DNA of 64,000 nucleotides from Nitratireductor sp. GISD-1A_MAKvit (GTDB lineage: Bacteria > Pseudomonadota > Alphaproteobacteria > Rhizobiales > Rhizobiaceae), in NCBI RefSeq assembly GCF_040819555.1, contig NZ_CP161920.1, forward strand, positions 62,001 to 126,000. Direction: 5' to 3'. The notes beneath the pieces are model-generated. The model saw only the letters and a program-made list of their open reading frames with translations, did no database searches and had not been told where the DNA came from. Position 1 is the stretch's first letter. Each line of letters begins with the position of its first letter. The translations under genes were made by a program, and so were the position numbers. This document shows, in pieces, positions 28,041-36,629 of this stretch.

Positions 28041-28952
28041 TTGTCGGTGTTACAGTCTGCTCCTAAAATCCTAGCCTTCGGTGACAACGTCGTGGACTGC
28101 TACCACGACCAGCAGCGAATGTTCCCCGGTGGAAACTGCGTCAATCACGCGGTGTTTGCGCGACGCTTCGGGGCCCGCACCGCCTATGCAGGCGCCGTAT
28201 CCGACGACGCCGCAGGGCGGGCCATCCGCGATGCCTTCATTGCGGAAGGTGTCGAGACCTCCCTCCTTCGCATTGTGCCCGGGCAAACCGCCTATTGCGT
28301 GATCACGAATGAAGATGGCGAGCGCGTTTTTACCGGCGCAAATCTCGGGGTCTCAGTCATCGCTCCTTCGCCCGACGATCTTGCCTGGATGAATGATGCG
28401 GACGCCGTTCATACCGGTCGCTCCAGCCATGTGGATTCCTGGCTGGAACATTTCGCCTCGCTTACACGCGTTTCCTACGACTTCGCCACGATCAATGAGG
28501 AAGATCGTATTGCCAGCATCGCCCCGCACTGCTTTCTGGCCGGGTTTTCGGGTAGCCACCTGGAGCGGGACGAAGCCATCGCCCTGACGCAGATGACGTT
28601 ACGCCACGGGGCTTCATGGGCAGTGATCACCCGCGGAGAAAACGGTGCCCTGCTGGCTGGCCCTGACGGCGTGATCGAGGCTCCGGCGGTGCCGGTCCAA
28701 CCCATCGACACCCTGGGTGCTGGCGATACTTTCATCGCTCGCACCCTTGTGGGCCTGCTGCGTGGTGAGGCTCCGGTTACTTTCCTCCGTGAGGCAGCAG
28801 AGGCGGCAGCCGCAACCTGCCTGGCACAGGGGGCCTTTGGCCACGGTGCCCCGATGGAGGTGGATCTGACCACATTGCAGACGATCGATGAGATCTACGC
28901 CACCACGCGCCCGGCCCCTGGGCCGGACACCGAACTCCCGGCAACAACATAA
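28041..28952 (+). CDS. frlD: PfkB family sugar kinase, FrlD (fructosamine 6-kinase)-like
   Basis: A 303-residue ribokinase-fold protein. The N-terminus (ILAFGDNVVDCY then MFPGGNCVNHAVFA) is characteristic of FrlD kinases, and the catalytic motif is DTLGAGDTFIA near residue 230. It would phosphorylate fructosyl-amino acids at C6 for the FrlB-like enzyme encoded divergently. The start is uncertain: TTG at 28041 or GTG at 28047 fit the frame, while two nearby ATGs (28030 and 28036) are out of frame. A small indel near the start cannot be ruled out. Confidence 0.82.
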   Translation: MSVLQSAPKILAFGDNVVDCYHDQQRMFPGGNCVNHAVFARRFGARTAYAGAVSDDAAGRAIRDAFIAEGVETSLLRIVPGQTAYCVITNEDGERVFTGANLGVSVIAPSPDDLAWMNDADAVHTGRSSHVDSWLEHFASLTRVSYDFATINEEDRIASIAPHCFLAGFSGSHLERDEAIALTQMTLRHGASWAVITRGENGALLAGPDGVIEAPAVPVQPIDTLGAGDTFIARTLVGLLRGEAPVTFLREAAEAAAATCLAQGAFGHGAPMEVDLTTLQTIDEIYATTRPAPGPDTELPATT

Positions 28953-28963
28953 GAAACGGACTT

Positions 28964-28987
28964 GCGAAAACGTTCTCATGTTTTCGC
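28964..28987. promoter_or_regulatory. Inverted repeat with second LacI-type half-site upstream of TRAP genes
   Basis: GCGAAAAC (28964-28971) and GTTTTCGC (28980-28987) form a perfect 8-bp inverted repeat. Within it, CGAAAACGTTCTCA (28965-28978) matches the operator-like site at 28009 at most positions. It lies about 75 bases before the TRAP binding-protein start, in the only spacer of the kinase-TRAP unit. It could be an internal operator or an RNA hairpin. Confidence 0.45.
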
Positions 28988-29060
28988 TCCACAAGTCCCG
29001 GAAGTGCCTGAAACAACGACTGGAACCACACAGGGCAAAGACCCGCAAAAGGAGGAACCC

Positions 29061-30059
29061 ATGAACCAGCTGACTTCAACTTTCCGGCTGCTCACCGCCG
29101 CCGCAGCCATGACAACCATGCTTACGGGAGTGGCACTGGCTCAGGAAATCAGCATTCGCATTGCCACGGTGAATTCGCCCACCAGCGAATCATGGAAAGG
29201 CGTGATGGCGACGGCAGAGCGCGTCACCGAACGCACCGACGGCCGCGTCAAATTCGAGGGTTTCCCTTCGGGTCAGCTGGGCACCACCACGGATTCGATC
29301 GAACAGGCCAGCCAGGGTCTGCCGGTCATGACCTTCACCTCCGCCTCATTCCTGTCCAGCTTCGGGGTACCGGAGCTTTCGATCGTCGAGGGGCCCTTCA
29401 TTGTCTCCAGCACCGAAGAAGCCGAAACGCTCGCCTTCTCCGATCTGATGCAGGGTTACTATGACCGACTTGCCGAGATGGCCGGCATTCGCGTTGTCGC
29501 CATCAACTGGTTCGATGGTCCACGCCACATGATCGGCACTGCCGGCTATTCATCACCCGAGGACCTGAAGGGTGTGCGCATGCGGGTGCCGCCGGTTGAA
29601 ACCTGGCTGAAGACATTTGAACCGCTGGGCGTGGTGGCCACCACGGTTGAAGCCGCAGAGGTCTACTCTGCCCTTTCACAGGGAGTGGTCTCCGCAGCGG
29701 AAAGCCCCCTCACCGGACTACGCGCCTCAAAATGGCCCGAAGTGGCCAAGGAGATTACGCTGACCGGACACTTCAATCTCTTCACCGGCTGGGTGATGAG
29801 CGAAGCCGCGTTTCAGCAGATCAGTGAGCAGGACCGCGCCATCCTTCTGGAGGAATTTCGCAAGGGTGGCCAGAATCTGACCCAGGTCTCCGCAGATCTC
29901 GAAGCAGAAATCCGCTCCGAATTCGAAAGCCAGGGCGTTACGTTCCACGAGGCGGACCTGGATGCCTACCGCAAAGCGACAGCGAGCTTCTATACGAGCT
30001 TTCCGAACTGGCCCGATGGCCTTTACGATAAGGTTCGCGCGGCAGCGACTGGCAACTGA
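29061..30059 (+). CDS. dctP: TRAP transporter solute-binding protein, DctP family
   Basis: A 332-residue periplasmic protein with a Sec signal peptide (LLTAAAAMTTMLTGVALAQ) and the DctP fold features: FEGFPSGQLGTTTDSIEQ, GPFIVSS, and the ligand-arginine region LKGVRMRVPP near residue 170. The ATG follows a strong GGAGGAACCC. It captures a carboxylate-bearing ligand for the DctQM permease. Placed with FrlB/FrlD-type genes, it may bind a sugar-amino acid or related acid, which would be unusual for Amadori import. Confidence 0.9.
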   Translation: MNQLTSTFRLLTAAAAMTTMLTGVALAQEISIRIATVNSPTSESWKGVMATAERVTERTDGRVKFEGFPSGQLGTTTDSIEQASQGLPVMTFTSASFLSSFGVPELSIVEGPFIVSSTEEAETLAFSDLMQGYYDRLAEMAGIRVVAINWFDGPRHMIGTAGYSSPEDLKGVRMRVPPVETWLKTFEPLGVVATTVEAAEVYSALSQGVVSAAESPLTGLRASKWPEVAKEITLTGHFNLFTGWVMSEAAFQQISEQDRAILLEEFRKGGQNLTQVSADLEAEIRSEFESQGVTFHEADLDAYRKATASFYTSFPNWPDGLYDKVRAAATGN

Positions 30060-30066
30060 TTGCCAG

Positions 30067-30096
30067 GGGCCGGGTGCCTTCTGCGTCGCCCGGCCC
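30067..30096 (+). promoter_or_regulatory. Hairpin downstream of the TRAP binding-protein gene
   Basis: GGGCCGGG (30067-30074) pairs perfectly with CCCGGCCC (30089-30096). It begins 7 bases after the binding-protein stop and precedes the small permease gene. No T run follows, so it likely protects the upstream message, as in the other transporter operons here. Confidence 0.6.
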
Positions 30097-30128
30097 ATCG
30101 TTCATCCAGTAGGGAGGCTGGCGAAACG

Positions 30129-30600
30129 ATGAAATTTCTGCGTGCCTTGATAGGCTTTGCTGGCATCACCCTGCCGGCGCTGCTTCTGGCAGCGCTGGTT
30201 GCCATTGTGGTGGCGGACGTGGCCGCACGAAACCTCTTCGCCATATCAATTCTCTGGGCGCAGGAATTCGCGGTCATTCTGCTTGGAGCCACCGTCTGGC
30301 TCGGCCCTGTCTGGCGCGGCCATGCGAAATCAGCTTTTCGGCGTCTCCCTCTTCGTGGACCTGCTACCGCCCCGCCTCGCTTTTGCCGCCCGCCTTCTGG
30401 CAGACATGCTGGTTCTGCTGATCGCTGCTCAGGTCATCCGCGCCGCATTTGCGCAGATCACAACTGCCCGCTTCACGGTATTCCTCTCGCTCGGCTGGCC
30501 AAAATGGATCATGGCTGCGCTGCTGGCAGCGGGCATGACCATGGTCGTTCTTAGTCGCTTGCTGGAGATGGCCGTCAACATCAGGAACCAGCGTCCGTGA
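30129..30600 (+). pseudogene. dctQ: TRAP transporter small permease, DctQ family, frameshifted as read
   Basis: The ATG at 30129 gives MKFLRALIGFAGITLPALLL and a second helix; the DctQ-type stretch VWLGPVWRGHAK is followed by a frame change. The next frame continues NQLFGVSLFVDLLPPRLAFA, the conserved DctQ loop and helices. Removing one A from AAA at 30327-30329 yields a continuous 156-residue, four-helix protein. Its stop overlaps the GTG of the large permease. With neighbouring TRAP genes intact, a sequence error is the simplest explanation. Confidence 0.85.
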
Positions 30601-31871
30601 CCATCGTCGCCATCACCTTTGTCCTGCTTCTCGTGCTCGGCCTGCCGATTGGCTTTGTCATGCTCGGCGCGTCCATGGCCTATTTCGCTCTCAACCCGAT
30701 GATGACGAGCCTTGTCGCACAGCGCATGTCTTCGGGGCTGGAATCCTTTCCTCTGCTGGCGATTCCGCTTTTTGTCGTAGCCGGGGCAGCAATGGCGCGT
30801 GGCGGCATTGCCGAGCGGCTCTATGCCTTTTGTGAAACTCTGGTGGGCCACTGGCGCGGTGGGCTGGCGCAGGTTGCCGTTCTGAACTCGGTTTTCATGG
30901 GTGCGATGTCGGGTTCTGCAAACGCAGATGCCGCCATCGATGCACGCACCATCGTGCCGGTGATGCGGTCCCGTGGCTACTCCAACGCCTACGGGTCTGT
31001 GGTAAGCGCCGCTTCGTCAATGATCGCTCCGATCATGCCCCCCTCCATAGCCTTGATCGTCTATGGATTGTTGACGAACACCTCGATAGGCCGCCTATTT
31101 GTCGGCGGTGTCATTCCGGCCATTCTGATCGCGGTCGTTTTGATGCTTACAGTGCGATGGACCGCCAAGCAGATGCAGCTTGAACCGGTTCGCGAAACGC
31201 GGGCCGACCGGCACGAAATCCTCCTGAAAGGACGAGCGGCACTGTGGGGACTTGCGATGCCGCTCATGCTGCTTCTGGGTCTGCGGAGTGGCTGGTTCAC
31301 GCCGACCGAACTGGGCGCCGTCGCGGCCGTTTATGCATTTCTCGTCGGTGTCTTGATCTACCGCGGGCTGACGCTCAGCGACACGATGGCATTGCTGTCG
31401 GAATCAGCCGCCACCACGGCCGGTGTTCTTTTCATTGTCGCTTCCGCATCGGTGTTCTCTCTGATCCTCAGTCTGGAACAGGTGCCTCAGCAGCTTGTCA
31501 CCGCCCTTCTGTCGATATCCGAAAACAAATATGTCGTTCTTCTGGTTCTCAACATAGCGTTGCTTCTGCTCGGAACGGTGTTCGAAGGGCTTGCCATCAT
31601 TGTCATCCTCGGCCCGCTTCTGGTCCAGGTCGCACAGGGCCTCGGTGTCGATCCGGTGCATCTCGGTGTGGTGCTGGTCTTCAACACCACGATCGGCTCC
31701 CTCACCCCTCCTGTCGGCACGGTAATGTTTACCGTCTGCTCGATCACCCGCTGCTCGGTGGAAGACTTTACGAAGGCTTTCGTCCCTTTCCTCGCCTCAG
31801 CGATTGGCGCCCTCTTTCTGCTCACCTATGTGCCTGCGCTGGTGACGTTTCTTCCCAACCTGGTGTTCTGA
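30597..31871 (+). CDS. dctM: TRAP transporter large permease, DctM family
   Basis: A 424-residue membrane protein of about 12 hydrophobic segments. DctM motifs include VLGLPIGFVMLGASM, AMARGGIAERL, GSANADAAIDARTIVPVM and NTTIGSLTPPVGTVMF. It is the sodium-coupled translocation subunit, partner of the DctQ and DctP proteins encoded upstream. The GTG at 30597 overlaps the DctQ stop. It is the last gene of this unit and converges on the aldolase gene 89 bases away. Confidence 0.92.
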   Translation: MTIVAITFVLLLVLGLPIGFVMLGASMAYFALNPMMTSLVAQRMSSGLESFPLLAIPLFVVAGAAMARGGIAERLYAFCETLVGHWRGGLAQVAVLNSVFMGAMSGSANADAAIDARTIVPVMRSRGYSNAYGSVVSAASSMIAPIMPPSIALIVYGLLTNTSIGRLFVGGVIPAILIAVVLMLTVRWTAKQMQLEPVRETRADRHEILLKGRAALWGLAMPLMLLLGLRSGWFTPTELGAVAAVYAFLVGVLIYRGLTLSDTMALLSESAATTAGVLFIVASASVFSLILSLEQVPQQLVTALLSISENKYVVLLVLNIALLLLGTVFEGLAIIVILGPLLVQVAQGLGVDPVHLGVVLVFNTTIGSLTPPVGTVMFTVCSITRCSVEDFTKAFVPFLASAIGALFLLTYVPALVTFLPNLVF

Positions 31872-31877
31872 CAAACC

Positions 31878-31902
31878 AAAAAACCGCAGTCGCGTCCTGC
31901 GG
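31878..31902 (-). terminator. Intrinsic terminator of the aromatic (hpa-like) operon
   Basis: Read on the - strand, CCGCAG (from 31902-31897) pairs with CTGCGG (31889-31884) around a 7-base loop and is followed directly by TTTTTTGG. It lies 58 bases past the aldolase stop at 31961, the right place to end the - strand transcript. Confidence 0.75.
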
Positions 31903-31960
31903 GTTCGATCGGCCTCCATTCTTCGGCCTCAGAAACAATCCTCGCGGAACTACTGTGGCA

Positions 31961-32722
31961 TCACTTCATCTGGACAGCGAGCGTATCTGCCGCTTTGACC
32001 AAAAGCCCCAGATCCACACCGCTGGCAACAAACTGATAGCCCCAGTCGCGGTAGCGCTTCGCATCCTCCGGATTGGTGGCGAGGATGCCCGCCGGCTTTC
32101 CCATCTCCCTCAGCTGGTCCACCGCCCCACGCAATGCCCTCTGCACGTCCTCTTGGCCGGGATTGCCCAGATGACCGAGCGATGCTGCGAGATCGGACGG
32201 ACCGATGAAGACACCATCGACCCCGTCGACGCAGGCGATTTCACCCAGCGCCTCCAGCGCTTCTCCCGTCTCGATCTGCACGAGGAGACAGACTTCGCGA
32301 TTGGCAATATTGAAATAATCCTTGGCTCGACCGTAGCGGCTTGCGCGCGTGCTGCCGGCCACCCCGCGGATGCCCTCCGGTGGATAGCGCGTGGCAGCGA
32401 CTGCGGCGCGTGCTTCGTCAGCATTTTGCACGAATGGCACAAGAACCGTCTGCGCACCAATGTCGAGCACGCGTTTGATCAGCACCTTGTCATTCCAGGC
32501 CGGACGCACGATGGCTTCGGCAGAACCCCTGGACGCCGCCTGCAACAGCGGATAAAGCCCCGCCACTTCCACCGGCGAGTGCTCGCTGTCGAAGAGCAGC
32601 CAGTCGAAACCGGCATCCGCCAGCGCCTCGGCAGCGATGGGGCTGCACAGGCTGCTCCACAGACCGATCAGCGTGTCGCCGGCCAGAAGCCGCTTCTTGA
32701 ATGTGTTTTCCAGGCTCCTCAC
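31961..32722 (-). CDS. hpaI: HpcH/HpaI family aldolase
   Basis: A 253-residue class II pyruvate aldolase. Family motifs: GLWSSLCSPIAAEALADAGFDWLLFDSEHSPVE in two halves near residues 17-49, then VPFVQNADEA, QIETGEALE (metal Glu) and GVFIGPSDLAASLG (metal Asp). It would cleave the hydrated ring-cleavage product to pyruvate and a semialdehyde. I chose the GTG at 32722, giving the usual family N-terminus; the longer frame lies inside the upstream hydratase gene. It is the last gene of the operon. Confidence 0.88.
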   Translation of the reverse strand: MRSLENTFKKRLLAGDTLIGLWSSLCSPIAAEALADAGFDWLLFDSEHSPVEVAGLYPLLQAASRGSAEAIVRPAWNDKVLIKRVLDIGAQTVLVPFVQNADEARAAVAATRYPPEGIRGVAGSTRASRYGRAKDYFNIANREVCLLVQIETGEALEALGEIACVDGVDGVFIGPSDLAASLGHLGNPGQEDVQRALRGAVDQLREMGKPAGILATNPEDAKRYRDWGYQFVASGVDLGLLVKAADTLAVQMK

Positions 32723-32730
32723 AGCGGGCC

Positions 32731-33513
32731 TCAGACGAACTGGACGGCAACGCTGCCGAGCGGGCCGAAATCCGCATGCAGCGTATCGCCCTTCTGCGCC
32801 CAGACAGGCCGCGTGAAGGAGCCCGACAGCATCATGTGGCCAGGCTCCAGCGTGATATCGAAGGGCGCGAGCTTGTTGGCGAGCCACGCAATCGCCATCG
32901 CCGGATGACCGAGCACACCGGCGGCAAGACCTGTCTCCTCGATCTCTGAATTACGATAGAAGACCGCACCGACCCAGCGCAGGTCCACCTCGTCGGGCCG
33001 CACGGGCCGGCCACCGAGCACGATGCCGGCAGCGGCGCCATTGTCGGCAACCGTATCGAAAATCTTGCGCGGCTCGGTAACACGCGCATCGATGATCTCG
33101 ATGGACGGCACCACATATTCCGTGGCGCGCAGCACGTCGATCAAACCCACATTCGGTCCCTTGAGCGGTTCCTTCAGAATGAAAGTCAGCTCCGGCTCGA
33201 CGCGCGGAACGCAGAAATTCTCAAAGGGAACCTTCGCGCCGTCATTCAGGATCAGATCATCGAAGAGATAGCCGTAATCCGGTTCATCGATCTTCGAGCT
33301 GGCCTGCATTGCCTTGGAGGTGAGTCCGATCTTGTGACCGATGATTTTAGCGCCTGCCTTGACCCGTTCCTCGGCCACCGCCGAGGAGATGGCGTAGGAA
33401 TCTTCGATCTGGATATCGGGGAACATCTCCGAGGGGCGGCGACCCTGCACCTTGGTGCGATGGCTTTCGAGCAGGGAGCGAACCGCTTGTGCGCGCTGTT
33501 CTTCGCTAAGCAT
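32731..33513 (-). CDS. hpaH: 2-oxo-hept-4-ene-1,7-dioate hydratase (HpaH-like)
   Basis: A 260-residue member of the fumarylacetoacetase/hydratase group (HpaH/MhpD). Visible motifs are GHKIGLTSKAMQ, EPELTFIL (metal-binding Glu pair) and VPSIEIIDARV. It adds water to the 2-oxo-4-ene diacid made from a meta-cleavage product. It precedes the aldolase by 8 bases and follows the aldehyde dehydrogenase. The order dehydrogenase-hydratase-aldolase matches the homoprotocatechuate route. Confidence 0.88.
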   Translation of the reverse strand: MLSEEQRAQAVRSLLESHRTKVQGRRPSEMFPDIQIEDSYAISSAVAEERVKAGAKIIGHKIGLTSKAMQASSKIDEPDYGYLFDDLILNDGAKVPFENFCVPRVEPELTFILKEPLKGPNVGLIDVLRATEYVVPSIEIIDARVTEPRKIFDTVADNGAAAGIVLGGRPVRPDEVDLRWVGAVFYRNSEIEETGLAAGVLGHPAMAIAWLANKLAPFDITLEPGHMMLSGSFTRPVWAQKGDTLHADFGPLGSVAVQFV

Positions 33514-33586
33514 TATGAATGTCCTCTGAAGCGATTTCAGGAAAAGTGGGAACCGGCGTTCCGTCCGGAACTGCGCAAAACAAAGG

Positions 33587-35041
33587 TCAGAGTTTTACGC
33601 AGACATTGCGCAGTTCGGTGTAGAATTCGAGCGAGTGAACGCCGCCCTCACGGCCGATGCCCGAGCGTTTGGAGCCGCCAAAGGCGGTGCGCAGGTCGCG
33701 CAGGAACCAGCAATTGACCCAGGTGATGCCTGCATCGATGCGGCCCGCCACGCGGTGGCCACGCGACAGATTGGTCGTCCAGATCGAGGTCGCCAGCCCA
33801 TAGGGGCTGTCATTCGCCAGCTGGATCGCCTCTTCCTCATCATCGAAAGGCGTGATGTGCGTGCAGGGACCGAATATCTCGTCTCGCACAACGGGCGAAT
33901 CTTCCGGGAGGCCGGTCCAAACCGTCGGCTCCACCCAGCTTCCGCCTTCATAGCCCTGAATGGAGGGCACGCCGCCACCGGCGAGAATCTCCGCGCCACC
34001 GGTCTTCGCCTTCTCATAGTAGGAGAGCACCTTGCGGCGATGCTCCTCGCTGATGAGCGGCCCCATGGTCGTTTTCTGGTCGAACGGGTCGCCATAGGCA
34101 TAGGCTCTCGCTCTTGCCGCGAGTTTCTCGGCCACCTGATCGAAGATGCCGCGCTGCACGTAAAGGCGCTCGGTGCCAAGGCACACCTGCCCCGTATTGG
34201 CGAAACAGGACCGGCCAAGCCCCTCTATGGTGATGTCGATGTCCGCATCGTCGAACACGATGCCGGGATTCTTGCCGCCAAGCTCCAACGAAACGGGGCG
34301 CACGCCACGCGAGGCCGCCGCCATGATGGCTTCGCCCGTCGCCGTTTCACCGGTGAAGGTGATCGCGTCCACGTCGGGGTGGCTGGACAGAAATTCACCC
34401 GTGCTGCCGCCGCCAAAGCCATGCACCACATTGTAAACGCCTTCGGGAATGCCCGCTTCGTTCATCACCTCGCCGAGCAGCGTTGCGGTGGCCGGTGTCT
34501 CTTCCGATGGTTTCACAACGACGGTGTTGCCACAGGCAAGCGCCGGCGCGACCTTCCAGGTCATCAGGAGCAGCGGCAGGTTCCATGGACAGACGACGCC
34601 GATGACGCCGCGCGGCATGCGGATCGCATAATTGAGCGCCCCTGCTCCGTCCGGCGTCGCCATCTCGAAGGCTTCGGTCGCGACGCTGGCGATCTGGTCG
34701 GCGAAAACGTTGAAATTGGCTGCGCCGCGCGGGATGTCGATATGGCTGGCGATGGAAACAGGCTTGCCCGTATCCATGATCTCGGCGCGCAGAAACTCAT
34801 CGAAACGCGCATTGATGCCATCGGCCACCTTACGCAGAAGCGCAATGCGTTCCTGCACGCTCAACCGCGCCCATGGCCCCGTGAGCGCCTTTTTTGCCGC
34901 CGAAACGGCCGCGTCCACATCCTGCTCGCCGGCAGCGGAGACAAGCGACTGCACCTCGCCCGTGGCGGGAAAACGGTTTTCGAACAGGTCGCCGGTGCCA
35001 TCGACAAAGCGGCCATTGATGAAATTCTGAATACGCTTCAC
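33587..35041 (-). CDS. hpaE: 5-carboxymethyl-2-hydroxymuconate semialdehyde dehydrogenase (HpaE-like ALDH)
   Basis: A 484-residue aldehyde dehydrogenase. The catalytic Cys lies in NTGQVCLGTERL, the general-base Glu in SLELGGKNPG, and the cofactor loop in FTGETATGEAI. The GTG at 35041 has AAGGACGAG upstream and gives the usual start (MKRIQNFINGRFVDG). Its role would be to oxidise the semialdehyde from extradiol cleavage to the dicarboxylate, using NAD(P). Similarity to HpaE is by overall pattern and by gene order, so other aromatic semialdehydes are possible. Confidence 0.85.
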   Translation of the reverse strand: MKRIQNFINGRFVDGTGDLFENRFPATGEVQSLVSAAGEQDVDAAVSAAKKALTGPWARLSVQERIALLRKVADGINARFDEFLRAEIMDTGKPVSIASHIDIPRGAANFNVFADQIASVATEAFEMATPDGAGALNYAIRMPRGVIGVVCPWNLPLLLMTWKVAPALACGNTVVVKPSEETPATATLLGEVMNEAGIPEGVYNVVHGFGGGSTGEFLSSHPDVDAITFTGETATGEAIMAAASRGVRPVSLELGGKNPGIVFDDADIDITIEGLGRSCFANTGQVCLGTERLYVQRGIFDQVAEKLAARARAYAYGDPFDQKTTMGPLISEEHRRKVLSYYEKAKTGGAEILAGGGVPSIQGYEGGSWVEPTVWTGLPEDSPVVRDEIFGPCTHITPFDDEEEAIQLANDSPYGLATSIWTTNLSRGHRVAGRIDAGITWVNCWFLRDLRTAFGGSKRSGIGREGGVHSLEFYTELRNVCVKL

Positions 35042-35066
35042 GTAATCTCGTCCTTCTTGCGGAAAC

Positions 35067-35751
35067 TCAGAGTTCGGGATCGCCTGCGGTGAGGAAATCC
35101 CACATGCGCTCAAAGATGCGGCCGGCCTTCGTGGCCCGCTCGCTTGCCCCTTCGGCGGAAAATGTCGGCGGCTCGTCGCCAAGCCCGGCTGCCAGCGCTT
35201 CCAGTTCGATGCGGCATGCATCTTCCAGATACCAGGCAAGCACCACCGCCTCCTCCAGCGTGTCGCCCGCCGTCACCGCGCCGTTGCCGCGCATCAGCAC
35301 GGCGCGCGCATCGCCCATGGCGGAGAAGACACCCCTCGCCTTTTCATCGTCACGCACCAGCTGCGGGTCGTCCCAGAGCGGCGGTTCCGGCGCGAAATAG
35401 GCGCCAAAGCCGTGACGTGCCTTCGGAGACCTGCCAAGCGCTGCAAGCGCCATCATTTTCGGCGACATGAAGCGCGCCACGCCGCCGACCGTCGGCCGGT
35501 TGCGATAGATTTCCTGATGAATGCGCACCTCGCCCAAAACGCCATCGGGCAGCGGACCGCTGACCGGCACCACCGTGCAGGCCCTCGCCCGGCGCAACCA
35601 GCCCCATCGGTTGGGGCGGACAGACAAGAAAGCGCTCTGCATCGATGCGCGCCGAGCAATGGCCATAGGCGTGGGCGAGACCATGCCTGCCCAGCGCCCG
35701 CGCCGCCACGCGCACCCTGCGCGCCAGATCGTCCATATCGGTCTGTGTCAC
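35067..35751 (-). pseudogene. Class II aldolase/adducin family protein, frameshifted as read
   Basis: The start (MTQTDMDDLARRVRVAARALG, with GLAHAYGHCSAR) reads from 35751 to VAPGE; the remainder (ACTVVPVSGPLPDGVLGEVRIHQEIYR to the end) is in the next frame. Removing one base from CCC at 35582-35584 joins them as VAPGEACTVVPV, giving 227 residues. Members cleave or decarboxylate substrates; some decarboxylate dihydroxylated aromatic or ring-cleavage acids. Here the usual HpaG/HpaF isomerase-decarboxylase is missing, so this protein may fill a decarboxylation step. That role is inference. The indel is likely a read error. Confidence 0.8.
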
Positions 35752-35754
35752 GGC

Positions 35755-36612
35755 TCAGTCCTCGAACGCGGCGATGTTGGGCTTCGCACCCCAATGGCAG
35801 AAGCCGACAGGCTCGAAGGCGAACTGCCGGTCGCGCCAAAGGGGTTCGTCGTGGATTTCGCAGACACCGGTCGAATATTCGAAAGTCATGCCATCAGGGC
35901 CGCTGAAATAGAGGAACTGCGCAGACGAAGTGGGATGGCGTCCCGGACCGAAAGTGATGTTGATCTGCCGGTCGCGAATGAAGTTGGTCGAGCGCTGGAT
36001 GTCGTCGGTCGATTCCACCTGATGATTGATGTGCTGAATGCCGGCCTTGTGGTAGGGGAAGAGCGCGATCGTGTGGTGTATCGAGCCAAGCCGCATCAGC
36101 GGTGCATCGCCGATGCGGTCGGAAACGCGCGCGTTGCAGACCGTGGTCCAGAATTTCTCATCCCGCTCCAGATCGCTGGAGCACAGGCCCACATGGCTGA
36201 AGCCGGTAATGCCGGCATCGCGGGTGCCGTGATAGCGCTGGCCGGAAAAGGCCGGGCGCACGACAAATTCGATGCTGTTGCCGGTCGGGTCGCGGAACCG
36301 GATGAACTCACGCACGTGGCGCGCCTCGCATTCCTCGCGGGTGCCGTAATAGACCTCCTGCTTCAACCCTTCGAGCGTGGCGGCCGCAGCATGCAGATCG
36401 GCAGACGAGCCGAGTTCGAATGCGGTCACCTGGTCTTCCGGATCACCTTCGAAGTAGCACAGCGTGTGGTCGCGGCTGTCGGATTTGAAATGCACCGCAC
36501 CCTTGCGATGTTCGGACACTTCCAGCCCTAGAATGTTTTGCGCAAACCAGACCGCCCCCTCCAGGTCGCGCGTGCCGAGACGGCAATAGACCACGTCCTT
36601 CAACTCGATCAT
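35755..36612 (-). CDS. VOC family extradiol ring-cleavage dioxygenase
   Basis: A 285-residue two-domain type I extradiol dioxygenase. The 2-His-1-carboxylate iron site is readable as H140 (FSHVGLCSS), H197 (INHQVES) and E245 (MTFEYSTG), with the supporting stretch HHTIALFP. It would open a catechol-type ring beside the hydroxyls using O2. The gene ends 3 bases before the class II aldolase start and follows a paralogue lacking the metal ligands. Together with HpaE/H/I homologues this defines a meta-cleavage pathway; the actual catechol is unknown. Confidence 0.88.
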   Translation of the reverse strand: MIELKDVVYCRLGTRDLEGAVWFAQNILGLEVSEHRKGAVHFKSDSRDHTLCYFEGDPEDQVTAFELGSSADLHAAAATLEGLKQEVYYGTREECEARHVREFIRFRDPTGNSIEFVVRPAFSGQRYHGTRDAGITGFSHVGLCSSDLERDEKFWTTVCNARVSDRIGDAPLMRLGSIHHTIALFPYHKAGIQHINHQVESTDDIQRSTNFIRDRQINITFGPGRHPTSSAQFLYFSGPDGMTFEYSTGVCEIHDEPLWRDRQFAFEPVGFCHWGAKPNIAAFED

Positions 36613-36629
36613 GTCGCTTCTCCTGTCGG

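Noticed and set aside
28911..28926. CCGGCCC/GGGCCGG hairpin
   Set aside because: It lies inside the coding 3' end of the kinase gene, is only 7 bp and GC-rich, and has no T run; chance is likely.
33635..35092. Long open frame (485 codons) on the + strand
   Set aside because: It is antisense to the HpaE-like dehydrogenase, which has catalytic residues and a good start.
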